A DNA stretch of 64,000 nt from the NCBI RefSeq assembly GCF_042658365.1, contig NZ_JBHSQC010000015.1. One strand, written 5' to 3'. The DNA is from Carnobacterium_A antarcticum. Its GTDB lineage: Bacteria > Bacillota > Bacilli > Lactobacillales > Carnobacteriaceae. The translations under genes were made by a program, and so were the position numbers. A model generated the notes under the pieces. It saw nothing but the letters and a program-made list of their open reading frames with translations, ran no database searches and was not told where the DNA came from. Below, piece after piece: positions 1 through 9,102 of the stretch. The first letter of the stretch is position 1; each line of letters starts with the position of its first letter.

Positions 1-1201
1 TAATCTTACCTTGTTCAAATTCAGCACTCGTATCTTTTGGAAGATAAGATTGTGAGGTGGTGACACCCCATTTAAAGGTTCCTGAATCAGGTTCTAGTTC
101 TCCCATCAAAATTCTGAACAGAACAGTGATTGCAACGTCATTATGACTGGTAAAGGCCACTTTGTCGTCTTTATTTAAAGAAAAGCTGATATTATCTAAA
201 ATCTTTTTGCCATCGATGGTTTTCGATAAGTTCTCAACACGAAGCAAGTCGTTTCCAATTTCACGCTCAGGTGTGAACCCGACGAATGGATAGCGACGAG
301 AAGAAGGCTGGATATCATCTAAAGTGATTTTTTCTAAGGTTTTCTTACGAGACGTTGCTTGTTTTGATTTAGATGCATTTGCACTAAAACGAGCAATAAA
401 GTCTTGTAATTCTTTGATGTGATCTTCTTTTTTAGCATTTGCATCAGCAGCTAATTTGCTGGCTAATTGACTAGATTCCAACCAGAAATCATAGTTACCA
501 ACATAAACTTTGATTTTACCAAAGTCGACATCAGCCATATGCGTACAAACTTTGTTTAAGAAGTGACGGTCATGGGAAACGACGATGACGGTATTAGGGA
601 AATTAATTAAGAATTCCTCTAACCATTCAATCGATTGTTTGTCTAAACCATTCGTTGGCTCATCTAACAAAAGAACATCTGGTTTTCCGAATAAAGCTTG
701 TGCTAATAATACCTTAACTTTTTCTCCACCAGCTAGTTCGCTCATTTTTTTATCATGCAATTCTTCTGAGATGCCAAGGCCTTGTAATAAAACAGCTGCT
801 TGAGGTTCTGCTTCCCAACCATCTAATTCAGCAAATTCGCCTTCTAATTCAGCAGCACGTATGCCATCTTCATCAGTGAAGTCTTCTTTCATATAAACTT
901 CATTTTTTTCTTGCATGATTTGATACAAGCGTTCGTGTCCCATAATGACTGTTTCTAAAACAGTGTTGTCTTCATAGCCGTAGTGGTTTTGACTTAAGGT
1001 TGCTAAACGTTCGTCTTGTCCTAATGCAACATGACCTGTTGAAGGTTGGATCTCGCCAGCCAAGATTTTTAAGAACGTAGACTTGCCTGCTCCATTTGCA
1101 CCGATTAAGCCGTAACAATTGCCAGGGTTAAATTTAATGTTGACGTCATCAAACAATTTGCGGTCTGAAAATTCTAAACTTATATTAGATACTGTGATCA
1201 T
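1..1201 (-). CDS. ABC-F family ATP-binding protein (YbiT/YkpA-like), C-terminus cut by window edge
   Basis: ABC-F proteins are soluble tandem ATPases that act on the ribosome and have no membrane domain. I translated the reverse strand from the ATG at 1199-1201. The N-terminal ATPase shows a Walker A (GANGAGKST, about residues 34-42), a signature (MSELAGGEK), a Walker B (DVLLLDEPTNGLD) and a switch His (VVSHDRHF). A charged linker follows, and then the start of a second ATPase domain (LRVENLSKTIDGKKIL). About 400 residues are visible and the second Walker A and the C-terminus lie beyond position 1. The RBS AGAGG is upstream of the ATG. The linker and domain order fit the YbiT/YkpA branch better than a resistance ABC-F, but the exact subfamily is inferred from memory. 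Confidence 0.88.
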   Translation of the reverse strand, partial: MITVSNISLEFSDRKLFDDVNIKFNPGNCYGLIGANGAGKSTFLKILAGEIQPSTGHVALGQDERLATLSQNHYGYEDNTVLETVIMGHERLYQIMQEKNEVYMKEDFTDEDGIRAAELEGEFAELDGWEAEPQAAVLLQGLGISEELHDKKMSELAGGEKVKVLLAQALFGKPDVLLLDEPTNGLDKQSIEWLEEFLINFPNTVIVVSHDRHFLNKVCTHMADVDFGKIKVYVGNYDFWLESSQLASKLAADANAKKEDHIKELQDFIARFSANASKSKQATSRKKTLEKITLDDIQPSSRRYPFVGFTPEREIGNDLLRVENLSKTIDGKKILDNISFSLNKDDKVAFTSHNDVAITVLFRILMGELEPDSGTFKWGVTTSQSYLPKDTSAEFEQGKI

Positions 1202-1373
1202 TTAATTTATTTACCTCTATTCTGTAGTATATCTAACCTATTTTAACATGTATGAAGCTTAATTGCGATGTTAAATGGTCTATTCTCATTATTCTAACAG
1301 CATTATAGCGGGTATTTGTCCTAGTTACAATGCTTAAAGCAATTTAAAAGGCTTTCATTCTAAAGTCGGCAAT

Positions 1374-1414
1374 ACCGCATCAGAAAAAGAAGGAATGCTT
1401 TTTTCTGATGCGGT
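1374..1414. terminator. Hairpin between the hypothetical gene and the ABC-F gene
   Basis: A near-perfect inverted repeat (arms beginning ACCGCATCAGAAAAA) lies just after the stop of the reverse-strand gene ending at 1428. It has no clean T-run on the reverse strand, so termination is likely but not certain. The rest of 1202-1373 shows nothing recognisable beyond the ABC-F leader. Confidence 0.55.
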
Positions 1415-1427
1415 TCTATAGTAGTAG

Positions 1428-2468
1428 TTATCTTTTAACTTCAGTAAATAAATACAGTACTAGTTCATGAGGGAATAAAAGATGCAATTGATTTCGATAG
1501 TAGCGTGTCCGGCTATAAATACGCCACTTTTTGATGGTTGAACTAGGCAAACTTAAGATGGGGTCATCTTGTAAGGTGACTGACAACTGCTTGTTTCGTT
1601 CGCTTACGACCAAAGCGTCTGGATCAGTGGCTTGGTTTTCACTCAGCGGGTGGCTGGCAGTTAATAAGTGAATCGTTTGTGAACGGTAAAAAGGGTTCTT
1701 TTTAACTTTGTACTTATCCGTTTCAAAAGCAAATAAAGAACCATCATTCATTGAAGGTCGATTAAACGATAAAGCTAACGGTAGTTCACGGATTTGAAGC
1801 GGCGAATCATTTGCAGTCTGATTCAATGGTAAAATGTACGTTAAGCTCAATACCCCTTTTTGTGAAACAAAGCGGAGCAAGTGTGTTTCTTGCTGGGAAG
1901 GGTCCCCGTACTGAATCAAATCTTGCTGAAGCCATTCGGTTCTGGACGTATAAGTTGAACTTAATTGGAAAAGCCTAGGCGTTAAAGCATGTTTAGTTTG
2001 TTGGAAAAGATAGTTATGCGACACTAAGTATTCGAATAAGCCCTTTTCACCGGCAGCCAAAGCCATCCGTCCTGATGAAGAAAGATTGATTTGAAAAACG
2101 GGCAAAGGATAAATGAGTTCTTTTTCAGCTTCTTTATTCATTAAAGAGTAGCGATAAAATCCGCTTGGATCAGAATAATACAAAACATGGTTAAAGATAA
2201 CACTGTCATAGAGCGGTTCTGTGAACAAAACTGTTCGTTCTCTGAAAGGTTCTAATTCTTCGGTTTTTATCGTTAACTGTTCTGTAGGTTGCGGTTCAAA
2301 ATAGATAGGACGATCTATCGATGTCAGCTGCTGCATCCATTTATTCCAATTGTAAATGTTCAATTCGTTTTTAGTCGTCCACAAATAGAACTTCCCACTA
2401 TACAGTTGAAAATCCTGAAACGTTCCGCTAATTGTAATTTTTGTCGTCAACAGATGTTCTTTGTCCAC
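1428..2468 (-). CDS. Hypothetical protein, 346 aa
   Basis: I do not recognise this protein. The GTG start at 2468 follows an AGAGGTG Shine-Dalgarno. The sequence has no signal peptide or membrane segment and is rich in aromatic residues and short beta-like stretches (repeated W, Y and F with turn residues). A phrase such as YDSVIFNHVLYYSDPSGFYR resembles a blade of a beta-propeller, so a propeller-like fold is possible, but this is only an impression. It stands alone, with a hairpin after its stop and a divergent dehydrogenase upstream. No catalytic motif is visible. Confidence 0.7.
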   Translation of the reverse strand: MDKEHLLTTKITISGTFQDFQLYSGKFYLWTTKNELNIYNWNKWMQQLTSIDRPIYFEPQPTEQLTIKTEELEPFRERTVLFTEPLYDSVIFNHVLYYSDPSGFYRYSLMNKEAEKELIYPLPVFQINLSSSGRMALAAGEKGLFEYLVSHNYLFQQTKHALTPRLFQLSSTYTSRTEWLQQDLIQYGDPSQQETHLLRFVSQKGVLSLTYILPLNQTANDSPLQIRELPLALSFNRPSMNDGSLFAFETDKYKVKKNPFYRSQTIHLLTASHPLSENQATDPDALVVSERNKQLSVTLQDDPILSLPSSTIKKWRIYSRTRYYRNQLHLLFPHELVLYLFTEVKR

Positions 2469-2623
2469 CTAAACACCTCTTTCTCAGTTGGACTTCTTTG
2501 ATTATATTATACCATTTTAATGAATAGGATGTGAGTCCTAACCAAAACAAAAGGGCAGTTCATTTGGTTTCAAGCGATTAAAATGAGACAATAAACAAAA
2601 ATAAACAATTGGAGGATGAAGCA

Positions 2624-3586
2624 ATGACGAAAAAAGGCATTTGGTTAGCCCAAGAAACAACACCAGAACAATTAAATACATTAAAAAAACTCGCACCAGA
2701 TTATGAACTGATCGAAGCATGGAACGATAACGATTTTGATTTTCCATTGGAAGATATTGAAATCATTTACGGTTGGAAAGGCCAAAAGAGCAGTGAATTG
2801 TTAACAAATAACAAAAGCCGATTGAATTGGGTTCAAGGGAAAGCAGCAGGAGTCGACTTCTTAGACTTAGACGGTTTAAAAGAAAAGGATGTTTTACTGA
2901 CTAACGGAAGCGGCATCCATAGCATTTCGATTGCAGAATCTGTTTTTGGAATGTTATTAGCTTATGCAAGAGGGATTCAAGAAGCCATCCGAAACCAAAC
3001 CACTAAAACTTGGCATCAAACAGATCGTTTAATGGAATTGCACGATAAAACGATGATGATCGTTGGAACGGGGAATATTGGCAAAGAAGTTGGACGTTTG
3101 GCTAAAGCATTTGGAATGAAAACCATTGGTGTAAACCGCAGCGGACACGAAGCGGCTAACATGGATGTAGTCATACCTCAAAAAGACTTGGTCAAAAAAG
3201 TTTCGGAAGCGGATATTGTGGTAAATATTCTGCCTTTAACCGATAAAACAACTCATTTCTTCAATGACACAGTATTTAATGCTATGCAAAAAAGAACGCT
3301 CTTTTTGAATGTGGGACGAGGCCCGACAGTCGATACTTCACATTTAATAGCAGCTTTAGACACAGAGCAAGTTGCTTTTGCCGGATTAGATGTTTTTGAA
3401 ACGGAACCGTTGGAAACAGAAAGTCCGTTATGGGAACGTAGCGATGTGTTGATTACTCCACACATTTCGGGGATAGCAGAACACTTCAAAAAACGCTTGT
3501 TTGCTATTTTTGAAGAAAATTTGCAAGCATATCTAGCCGGAGAAGAATTGCCTAAAAACCTAGTTGATTATGAACGTAGTTATTGA
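2624..3586 (+). CDS. D-isomer-specific 2-hydroxyacid dehydrogenase family protein
   Basis: The gene encodes a cytosolic NAD(P)-dependent oxidoreductase of about 320 residues. The nucleotide-binding motif is GTGNIGKEVGRLAKAFGMKTIGVNR, here named by its GxGxxG core near residues 148-153. The family's catalytic region appears as FLNVGRGPTVDTSHL, the Glu as DVFETEPL, and the His in the LITPHISG segment. The start is the ATG at 2624, with GGAGG at 2611-2615; an upstream in-frame TTG at 2609 overlaps the RBS. It is monocistronic, with a terminator at 3605-3668. The substrate cannot be read from sequence: the family includes phosphoglycerate, lactate and glyoxylate/hydroxypyruvate reductases. Confidence 0.88.
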   Translation: MTKKGIWLAQETTPEQLNTLKKLAPDYELIEAWNDNDFDFPLEDIEIIYGWKGQKSSELLTNNKSRLNWVQGKAAGVDFLDLDGLKEKDVLLTNGSGIHSISIAESVFGMLLAYARGIQEAIRNQTTKTWHQTDRLMELHDKTMMIVGTGNIGKEVGRLAKAFGMKTIGVNRSGHEAANMDVVIPQKDLVKKVSEADIVVNILPLTDKTTHFFNDTVFNAMQKRTLFLNVGRGPTVDTSHLIAALDTEQVAFAGLDVFETEPLETESPLWERSDVLITPHISGIAEHFKKRLFAIFEENLQAYLAGEELPKNLVDYERSY

Positions 3587-3604
3587 TTTTTAACATCCAA
3601 TCAG

Positions 3605-3668
3605 AAAAAGCTGATAGTGCATCTAAGGTCTAAGCCTATTCATCCTTGATGCATCATCAGCTTTTTTT
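3605..3668 (+). terminator. Terminator after the 2-hydroxyacid dehydrogenase
   Basis: A long imperfect stem (AAAGCTGAT...GATGCATCATCAGC) is followed by seven Ts. Confidence 0.8.
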
Positions 3669-3903
3669 GTTTTTTATTTTTGTTAACTGCAGAGAATATA
3701 ACAGATGAAAAAAGGTGTTTCTTTCCAATAAATACAATGTTGTTTTTGTTTAAGGTGTGAGGAACGTTGATAATTCAGTTTTTTTTAAAAAACAGACCTT
3801 AAAGAAACAAAAATAATCTTTATTTTTTTAACCTTTTTTGACTACAGTGAGAGAGGTTGTTACTATATTTAAGGATGTAAAAAGAAAAAAAGGAGTGTTT
3901 ACA

Positions 3904-4800
3904 GTGTTTAAACACAAAAAACGATGGATAGTAAGCCTCGTCTTAATGATAACGCTTGTAGGATTAGCAGCTTGCGGAGAAGACGAACAAGAATCAAAAG
4001 AAGTGAGTTCTCAGGGAGAAAACGCAGAAACAGAAGCAACAGCTTGGGATGCTTTAAAAGAAAAAGGGACCTTTACAGTAGCAACGTCTGGTACGCTTTT
4101 TCCGAGTTCATTCCATGATGGTGAAAACAACGAATTGACAGGATATGAAGTGGAAGTGGTTAAAGAGATCGGTAAACGGTTGGAACTACCGATTGAATTT
4201 GTCGAAATGGGCGTCGATGGTATGTTGACTGCAGTTAAAAGCGGTCAAGTTGATGCAGCTGCAAATGGTTTAGACATTACTGAAAAACGATTAGAAGATT
4301 ACAATTTCTCTGAACCGTATAAATATTCTTTTGGTGGAATTGTTGTCCGAGCTTCAGACGATTCTGTTGTTGAGTCGCTGGAGGATTTAAAAGGAAAGAA
4401 ATCTGCCGGTGGTGCAACGACTATTTACATGCAAATATCGGAAAAATTTGGTGCTGAACCGGTTGTTTACGATAACGCGACAAACGATGTGTTTTTTAGA
4501 GATGTCGCTAGTGGACGCACAGATGTCATTTTAAATGATTTCTATATTTCCAATACGGCTGTTAATAAATTTAAAGAACTAGGCGTGAAGATGTCTGATA
4601 TTTATTACAATCCTACATCTGCTGGTATTCTTTTGAAAAAAGAAGATGATTCAATCAAAAATAAAATTGATGAAGTACTTGAAGAACTGCATGAAGATGG
4701 AACCTTGACGAAATTATCAGAAGAATTTTTTGCAGGAGAAGATGTTTCAAAACCTATTGAAGGTATAGATGATTTGCCTGTTGTTGAGCTGGACCAATAA
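3904..4800 (+). CDS. Amino-acid ABC transporter substrate-binding lipoprotein (first of two)
   Basis: This is a family 3 solute receptor anchored outside the membrane by lipid. The start is the GTG at 3904, preceded by AAAGGAG; an in-frame TTG at 3838 has no RBS. The signal peptide ends in the lipobox LAAC with Cys24. The mature domain begins near W48 and carries TEKR (T126, R129), the pair that in this family holds the amino-acid alpha-carboxylate. It is followed at 24 bp by a second, closely similar receptor and then a permease, so the three form an operon. Paired receptors recall TcyJ/TcyK of the B. subtilis cystine system, but the substrate here is unproven. Confidence 0.9.
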   Translation: MFKHKKRWIVSLVLMITLVGLAACGEDEQESKEVSSQGENAETEATAWDALKEKGTFTVATSGTLFPSSFHDGENNELTGYEVEVVKEIGKRLELPIEFVEMGVDGMLTAVKSGQVDAAANGLDITEKRLEDYNFSEPYKYSFGGIVVRASDDSVVESLEDLKGKKSAGGATTIYMQISEKFGAEPVVYDNATNDVFFRDVASGRTDVILNDFYISNTAVNKFKELGVKMSDIYYNPTSAGILLKKEDDSIKNKIDEVLEELHEDGTLTKLSEEFFAGEDVSKPIEGIDDLPVVELDQ

Positions 4801-4824
4801 AGAAGGAAAAGGGAGCTGGATCGT

Positions 4825-5691
4825 GTGTTTACAAAGAAAATCGTTTTAGGTTTAGTTATGATAGGAAGTTTAACATTAGCAGCATGCGGCGCTAGTGCTG
4901 GATCAGATGCGTCGTCAACGAAAGAAACGGAACAAACGGCTTGGGAAAAAATTGCCGAGAATGGAACGTTAAAAGTAGCAACATCAGGAACGCTTTATCC
5001 AAGCTCTTTTCATGAATCTGAAACCGATAAACTGACCGGTTATGAAGTAGAAGTTATTCGGGAAGTCGCGAAACGATTGGATTTAGAAGTTGATTTTACT
5101 GAGATGGGCGTTGACGGTATGCTGACGTCAGTCAATAGCGGAGCCATTGATGTCGCAGCGATGGGGATCGATCGTGATGGAGAAAATGCAGATAAGTACA
5201 ATTACACCATTCCATATAAATACTCTTTTGGTTCGATGGTGGTGAGAGAATCGGATGACTCAGGTATTGAGACTCTAGAAGACTTAAAAGATAAAAAAGC
5301 AGCTGGAGCAGCAACGACTTCTTATATGAAAGTTGCCAGACATTATGGAGCTGAGGAAGTCATTTATGATAATGCGACTAATGATCAATACTTGAGTGAT
5401 GTAGCCAATGGGCGGACAGATGTGATTTTAAACGACTTTTATTCGCAAACTGCAGCTGTCGCCGCGTTGCCTCATATCCCAGTTAAAGTTCATGATATTT
5501 TTTACAATCCTTCAGAAACCAATTATTCTATCAAAAAAGGCAACGATGAATTGACGGAAAAATTAAATGGAGCATTAGAAGAGGTGAAAGAAGACGGTAC
5601 ATTAGCGGAATTATCAAAACAATTTTATGATGGGGCAGATGTAACCGAACAAATCGATTATGATTTTCCTGAAATCGACTTAAAAGAGTAG
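4825..5691 (+). CDS. Amino-acid-type ABC substrate-binding lipoprotein (second, diverged copy)
   Basis: The 288-residue product is a paralogue of the preceding receptor, with long shared stretches such as VATSGTL and TGYEVEV. The GTG start at 4825 has GGGAG upstream. The lipobox is LAAC with Cys21. The carboxylate-binding TxxR of the first copy is replaced here by DGEN (D118, N121), so the ligand or binding mode may differ. It lies between the first receptor and the permease with gaps of 24 and 17 bp, consistent with one transcript from a tandem duplication. Confidence 0.88.
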   Translation: MFTKKIVLGLVMIGSLTLAACGASAGSDASSTKETEQTAWEKIAENGTLKVATSGTLYPSSFHESETDKLTGYEVEVIREVAKRLDLEVDFTEMGVDGMLTSVNSGAIDVAAMGIDRDGENADKYNYTIPYKYSFGSMVVRESDDSGIETLEDLKDKKAAGAATTSYMKVARHYGAEEVIYDNATNDQYLSDVANGRTDVILNDFYSQTAAVAALPHIPVKVHDIFYNPSETNYSIKKGNDELTEKLNGALEEVKEDGTLAELSKQFYDGADVTEQIDYDFPEIDLKE

Positions 5692-5708
5692 AAAGCAGGT
5701 GATAGAAA

Positions 5709-6389
5709 ATGTCTGATATCCAATGGCAATACATTTTTGATCCTGCTTTAGCCCTCGACAGCTTGCCTTATGTTTTGAAAGGGTTAGGTTACACTTTAGG
5801 AATCTCAGTTAGCAGTATGATTTTTGGGACACTGCTAGGATTTCTTTTAGCAATTATGCGGATGTCTTCTTTTAAGCCCTTAAGAATAATCGCAAAAATC
5901 TATATTTCATTTATGCGGGGAACGCCAACATTGGTTTTTCTGTTTATTCTCTACTTTGGTTTCCCTTTTATCGGCATTCAATTTGAAGCTATCAATGCAG
6001 CCGTCATCGGTTTCAGTTTGAGTTCCAGTGCCTATATTGCTGAAATCATTCGTTCTGCTTTAGCTTCCATTGACAAAGGACAATGGGAAGCGGCTTATGC
6101 ATTAGGATTGAAATGGTCTTTCATCATGCGCAAAGTAATTGTTCCGCAAGCTATGCGTGTTGCTGTTCCGCCATTAAGCAATGTCTTACTGGATCTAATC
6201 AAAGGAACTTCTCTAGCAGCAATGATTACGGTTCCTGAAATCTTTCAACAAGCAAAAATCGTTGGCGGCCGTGAGTTTGATTATATGACCATGTATATTT
6301 TAGTTGCTCTTGTGTATTGGGCCATTTGTAGTTTGTTTACGATTTTCCAAAATTATTTGGAAAAGAAGACGGCAGTTTATACCAATTAA
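5709..6389 (+). CDS. Amino-acid ABC transporter permease (His/Glu/Gln type)
   Basis: The integral membrane subunit of a polar amino-acid importer has 226 residues and roughly five membrane segments. The EAA loop that docks the ATPase reads EAAYALGLKW, near residues 137-146, with the following PQAMRVAVPPLSN segment typical of the family. It follows the two receptor genes after 17 bp. No ATPase gene follows: a terminator and a convergent LacI-type gene come next. The transporter must therefore borrow an ATPase, perhaps the one at 17820-18551, or has lost its own. Confidence 0.9.
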   Translation: MSDIQWQYIFDPALALDSLPYVLKGLGYTLGISVSSMIFGTLLGFLLAIMRMSSFKPLRIIAKIYISFMRGTPTLVFLFILYFGFPFIGIQFEAINAAVIGFSLSSSAYIAEIIRSALASIDKGQWEAAYALGLKWSFIMRKVIVPQAMRVAVPPLSNVLLDLIKGTSLAAMITVPEIFQQAKIVGGREFDYMTMYILVALVYWAICSLFTIFQNYLEKKTAVYTN

Positions 6390-6427
6390 AAATCTGATGG
6401 ATTTGGTAGAGTGTCTATATAAAGGGT

Positions 6428-6464
6428 AAAGGCCGGTTCCTCTAAAAAAGAGAAACCGGCCTTT
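6428..6464. terminator. Bidirectional hairpin between convergent genes
   Basis: Arms AAAGGCCGGTT and AACCGGCCTTT sit between the permease and the convergent LacI-type gene. The T-tracts are weak on both sides. Confidence 0.7.
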
Positions 6465-6507
6465 ACTCGGTTAATAAGATGTTCAATTATCCAATGAAGA
6501 GAACCTT

Positions 6508-7482
6508 TCAGTTTTTGGTTGTTTTGCGCGAAATCAACTGAAAATCTAAGGGTTCTAAAAAGACTTCTCTATTAGTCAGCTGATGGAAAATCAAGGCAAA
6601 AGCATTTTTAGCTTGTTTAGCAACGGGGTAATCGATCGTTGAGATGTCTAGTAAACGAGAAATTTCAATATTGTCAAAACCAATCACTGAAAAATCCTCA
6701 GGTAAATGACAGCCTAAGCGTTGAGCCTGAGTCACAAGTCCTGCAGCTACAGAATCAGAACTGGTCATAAAAGCATCTGGTTTAACCGATTGTTCCAGCC
6801 ACCACTGTGCGACACGTTCTCCATCACGACTAGTGTTTAACCCCATAAATAAATCAGCTGAGTGAACTGGTAAAAGGTGCCGAGTGCAAAAATCTTCATA
6901 AGCTTTAATGCGGCTTTTTGTATTTAACCCATGACTATTGCTATATAAATTTACGATTGACCGGCATCCGCTGGCATATAGATGTTCTAAGCCTAATGTA
7001 TAGGCGTGGTATTGGTCCATATAAACGGAAGCAATATGATTTGAGTCGACCCGTTGCCAAGTAACGATTGGACCGTACTTGGCATACGGCTCAATAGCCG
7101 ACCAGTCATTTAAACGAATCAATAAAAAAATGCCATCCAATCGTTTTCCGCGTAGCATTTCTAACACATCGAGTTCTTTTTGTTTGTCTTCGTCAGTGAT
7201 ATAAAAAGTTACCGTATATCCTTCTTGCTGAGCAGCGAGGGTAAAGCTTCGCACAAGAACCATCATGGTGTCCGAGAAGTTAGAAGCCACAATGCCCAGT
7301 GTTTTGCTTGAACCGGTCTTTAAAGAAACGGCTTGGCTATTCGGAACATAATCCATTTGCTGAATAGCTGCTTCAACTTTTTTTCGTGTCTCACTGCTGA
7401 CATATCCGCTTTGATTGATGACGCGCGAAACGGTAGCTGAAGAGACGCCGGCTTTTCTTGCAATATCTTGCATATTAGACAA
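6508..7482 (-). CDS. LacI family transcriptional regulator
   Basis: The 324-residue product has an N-terminal helix-turn-helix (MQDIARKAGVSSATVSRVIN) and hinge, followed by a periplasmic-binding-like sensor domain. I chose the TTG at 7480-7482 because a perfect AGGAGG (7493-7498) lies 10 nt before it. A further upstream in-frame ATG at 7512 would place that RBS inside the coding region. The sensor domain suggests a sugar effector, but neither neighbour is a sugar gene: the amino-acid permease converges on it and brnQ diverges from it. Its target is therefore unclear. Confidence 0.9.
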   Translation of the reverse strand: MSNMQDIARKAGVSSATVSRVINQSGYVSSETRKKVEAAIQQMDYVPNSQAVSLKTGSSKTLGIVASNFSDTMMVLVRSFTLAAQQEGYTVTFYITDEDKQKELDVLEMLRGKRLDGIFLLIRLNDWSAIEPYAKYGPIVTWQRVDSNHIASVYMDQYHAYTLGLEHLYASGCRSIVNLYSNSHGLNTKSRIKAYEDFCTRHLLPVHSADLFMGLNTSRDGERVAQWWLEQSVKPDAFMTSSDSVAAGLVTQAQRLGCHLPEDFSVIGFDNIEISRLLDISTIDYPVAKQAKNAFALIFHQLTNREVFLEPLDFQLISRKTTKN

Positions 7483-7572
7483 CTTATTCCTGCCTCCTAG
7501 TTGGTTACTCATTGATTTTAGTATACCAAATTACTATTTTTAAAGGTAGTGTTGAAAAAAGCAAATTGCTTC

Positions 7573-7601
7573 TTGAAGTGACATCTAAAAAACGTTATAG
7601 T
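7573..7601 (+). promoter_or_regulatory. Promoter of brnQ
   Basis: TTGAAG (7573-7578) and TATAGT (7596-7601) are separated by 17 bp, 37 bp upstream of the brnQ start. Confidence 0.7.
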
Positions 7602-7638
7602 CAGAACTAAGTAAAATGCATTTAGAAAGGAATGTCCT

Positions 7639-9000
7639 ATGGAAAAAAAGTTATCGCTATCTTCTTATTTTTATCTTGGTTCAATGCTCTTTGGACTATT
7701 CTTTGGAGCTGGAAATTTAATTTTTCCAGTTCACATGGGACAATTGGCAGGCGCTAACGTCAGCTGGGCCACATGGGGATTCTTATTGACGGGTATTGGT
7801 CTCCCGTTTTTAGGAGTCGTAGCTATTGGTGTCTCCAATAGTAATGGGTTGTTCGAATTATCTAGTCGTGTACACCCTTATTATGGGTATTTTATGACCA
7901 TCGCTCTCTACCTAACGATCGGACCGTTTTTTGCATTGCCAAGAACCGGTACAGTATCTTATGAAATCGGCTTGTCGCCTTATATAAGCACTCAATACCA
8001 AACGTTAGGGTTAGCTATTTTTACATTGTTGTTTTTTGGAGCAGCACTACTGTTTTCGTTGAAGCCGACAAAAATTTTAGTTTATGTAGGAAAAGTATTA
8101 AATCCGATTTTCCTAGTGTTTTTAGGTATTTTAATGATTACGGCCTTTATAAAACCTTTAGGAGGAATTGCGACAGCACCTATCACAGGTGAGTACGCAA
8201 CGGCGCCATTCGCCAGCGGCTTTACCGAAGGGTACAATACCATGGATGCTTTAGCATCATTAGCTTTTGGAATTATTGTTGTTCAAACGATCAAAGGAAT
8301 GGGCATTACTAAACCGGCTGCGATTGCGAAAGATACGATCAAATCAGGTTTGATCAGTCTTGTTTTAATGGGAGTCATCTATGGTAGCTTATCTTATCTC
8401 GGTACGATGAGTATCGGTCAGTTTCCGGTTTCTGAAAATGGAGGAATAGCGCTGACGCAGATTGCGCGTTATTACTTCGGCTCATTCGGCAGTGTCTTAT
8501 TAGCCATCATCGTTACGGTAGCTTGTCTTAAAACCGCGATTGGTTTGATCACTGCTTGTGCAGAAACCTTCCGAGAGATGTTTCCAAATTCAATCAGTTA
8601 TAAAGCTTACGTCATTCTTTTTAGCGCTGTCGCTTGTTTAGTTGGGAACGTCGGATTGACTAAGATCATCGCTTATTCCATCCCGGTATTGATGTTCTTG
8701 TACCCGTTGGCGATTACGTTGATTTTGTTAGCTTTGCTTTCGCCTTTATTCAAAAATCGGCAAATTGTTTATGGCATGACCACTCTTTTGACTATTTTTG
8801 TCAGTATTGCCGATATGTTAAATGCTTTGCCAGAGCCTATCCATAATTTGGATGGAGTACAGACCATTTTGAATTTCTATAGTCATTATCTGCCATTTTT
8901 CGATAGCGGCATGGGCTGGATACTGCCGGCAACGGTCGGCTTGATCATTGGCTGGCTGATCAGTTTAGTAACGAAACCTAATCCGAAAATGATCCATTGA
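7639..9000 (+). CDS. brnQ: Branched-chain amino acid:cation symporter BrnQ
   Basis: This is a LIVCS-family secondary transporter importing Leu/Ile/Val with Na+ or H+. The 453-residue protein has about twelve membrane segments. The family hallmark near the N-terminus is GLFFGAGNLIFPVHMG, and another conserved loop is GPFFALPRTGTVSYE. The start ATG follows AGAAAGGA. It has its own promoter (7573-7601) and terminator (9007-9033) and so is monocistronic. Confidence 0.95.
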   Translation: MEKKLSLSSYFYLGSMLFGLFFGAGNLIFPVHMGQLAGANVSWATWGFLLTGIGLPFLGVVAIGVSNSNGLFELSSRVHPYYGYFMTIALYLTIGPFFALPRTGTVSYEIGLSPYISTQYQTLGLAIFTLLFFGAALLFSLKPTKILVYVGKVLNPIFLVFLGILMITAFIKPLGGIATAPITGEYATAPFASGFTEGYNTMDALASLAFGIIVVQTIKGMGITKPAAIAKDTIKSGLISLVLMGVIYGSLSYLGTMSIGQFPVSENGGIALTQIARYYFGSFGSVLLAIIVTVACLKTAIGLITACAETFREMFPNSISYKAYVILFSAVACLVGNVGLTKIIAYSIPVLMFLYPLAITLILLALLSPLFKNRQIVYGMTTLLTIFVSIADMLNALPEPIHNLDGVQTILNFYSHYLPFFDSGMGWILPATVGLIIGWLISLVTKPNPKMIH

Positions 9001-9006
9001 TTCTGT

Positions 9007-9033
9007 AAAACCGGCTTTTTTAGCCGGTTTTTT
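9007..9033 (+). terminator. Terminator of brnQ
   Basis: The perfect stem AAAACCGGCT/AGCCGGTTTT is followed by Ts. Confidence 0.85.
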
Positions 9034-9042
9034 GTTTTATGC

Positions 9043-9073
9043 TTGACCTTGACGTTACGTCAAGGCTTAAACT
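9043..9073 (+). promoter_or_regulatory. MerR-type promoter with 19-bp spacer and palindromic operator
   Basis: TTGACC (9043-9048) and TAAACT (9068-9073) are 19 bp apart, the overlong spacing that MerR-family activators correct by twisting DNA. A perfect palindrome, CCTTGACG-TTA-CGTCAAGG (9047-9065), fills the spacer. It lies 30 bp before the MerR-family gene, so autoregulation is the natural reading. Confidence 0.85.
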
Positions 9074-9102
9074 AAGGCTAGTTAAAGGAAAGGAGGGGTG
9101 GA

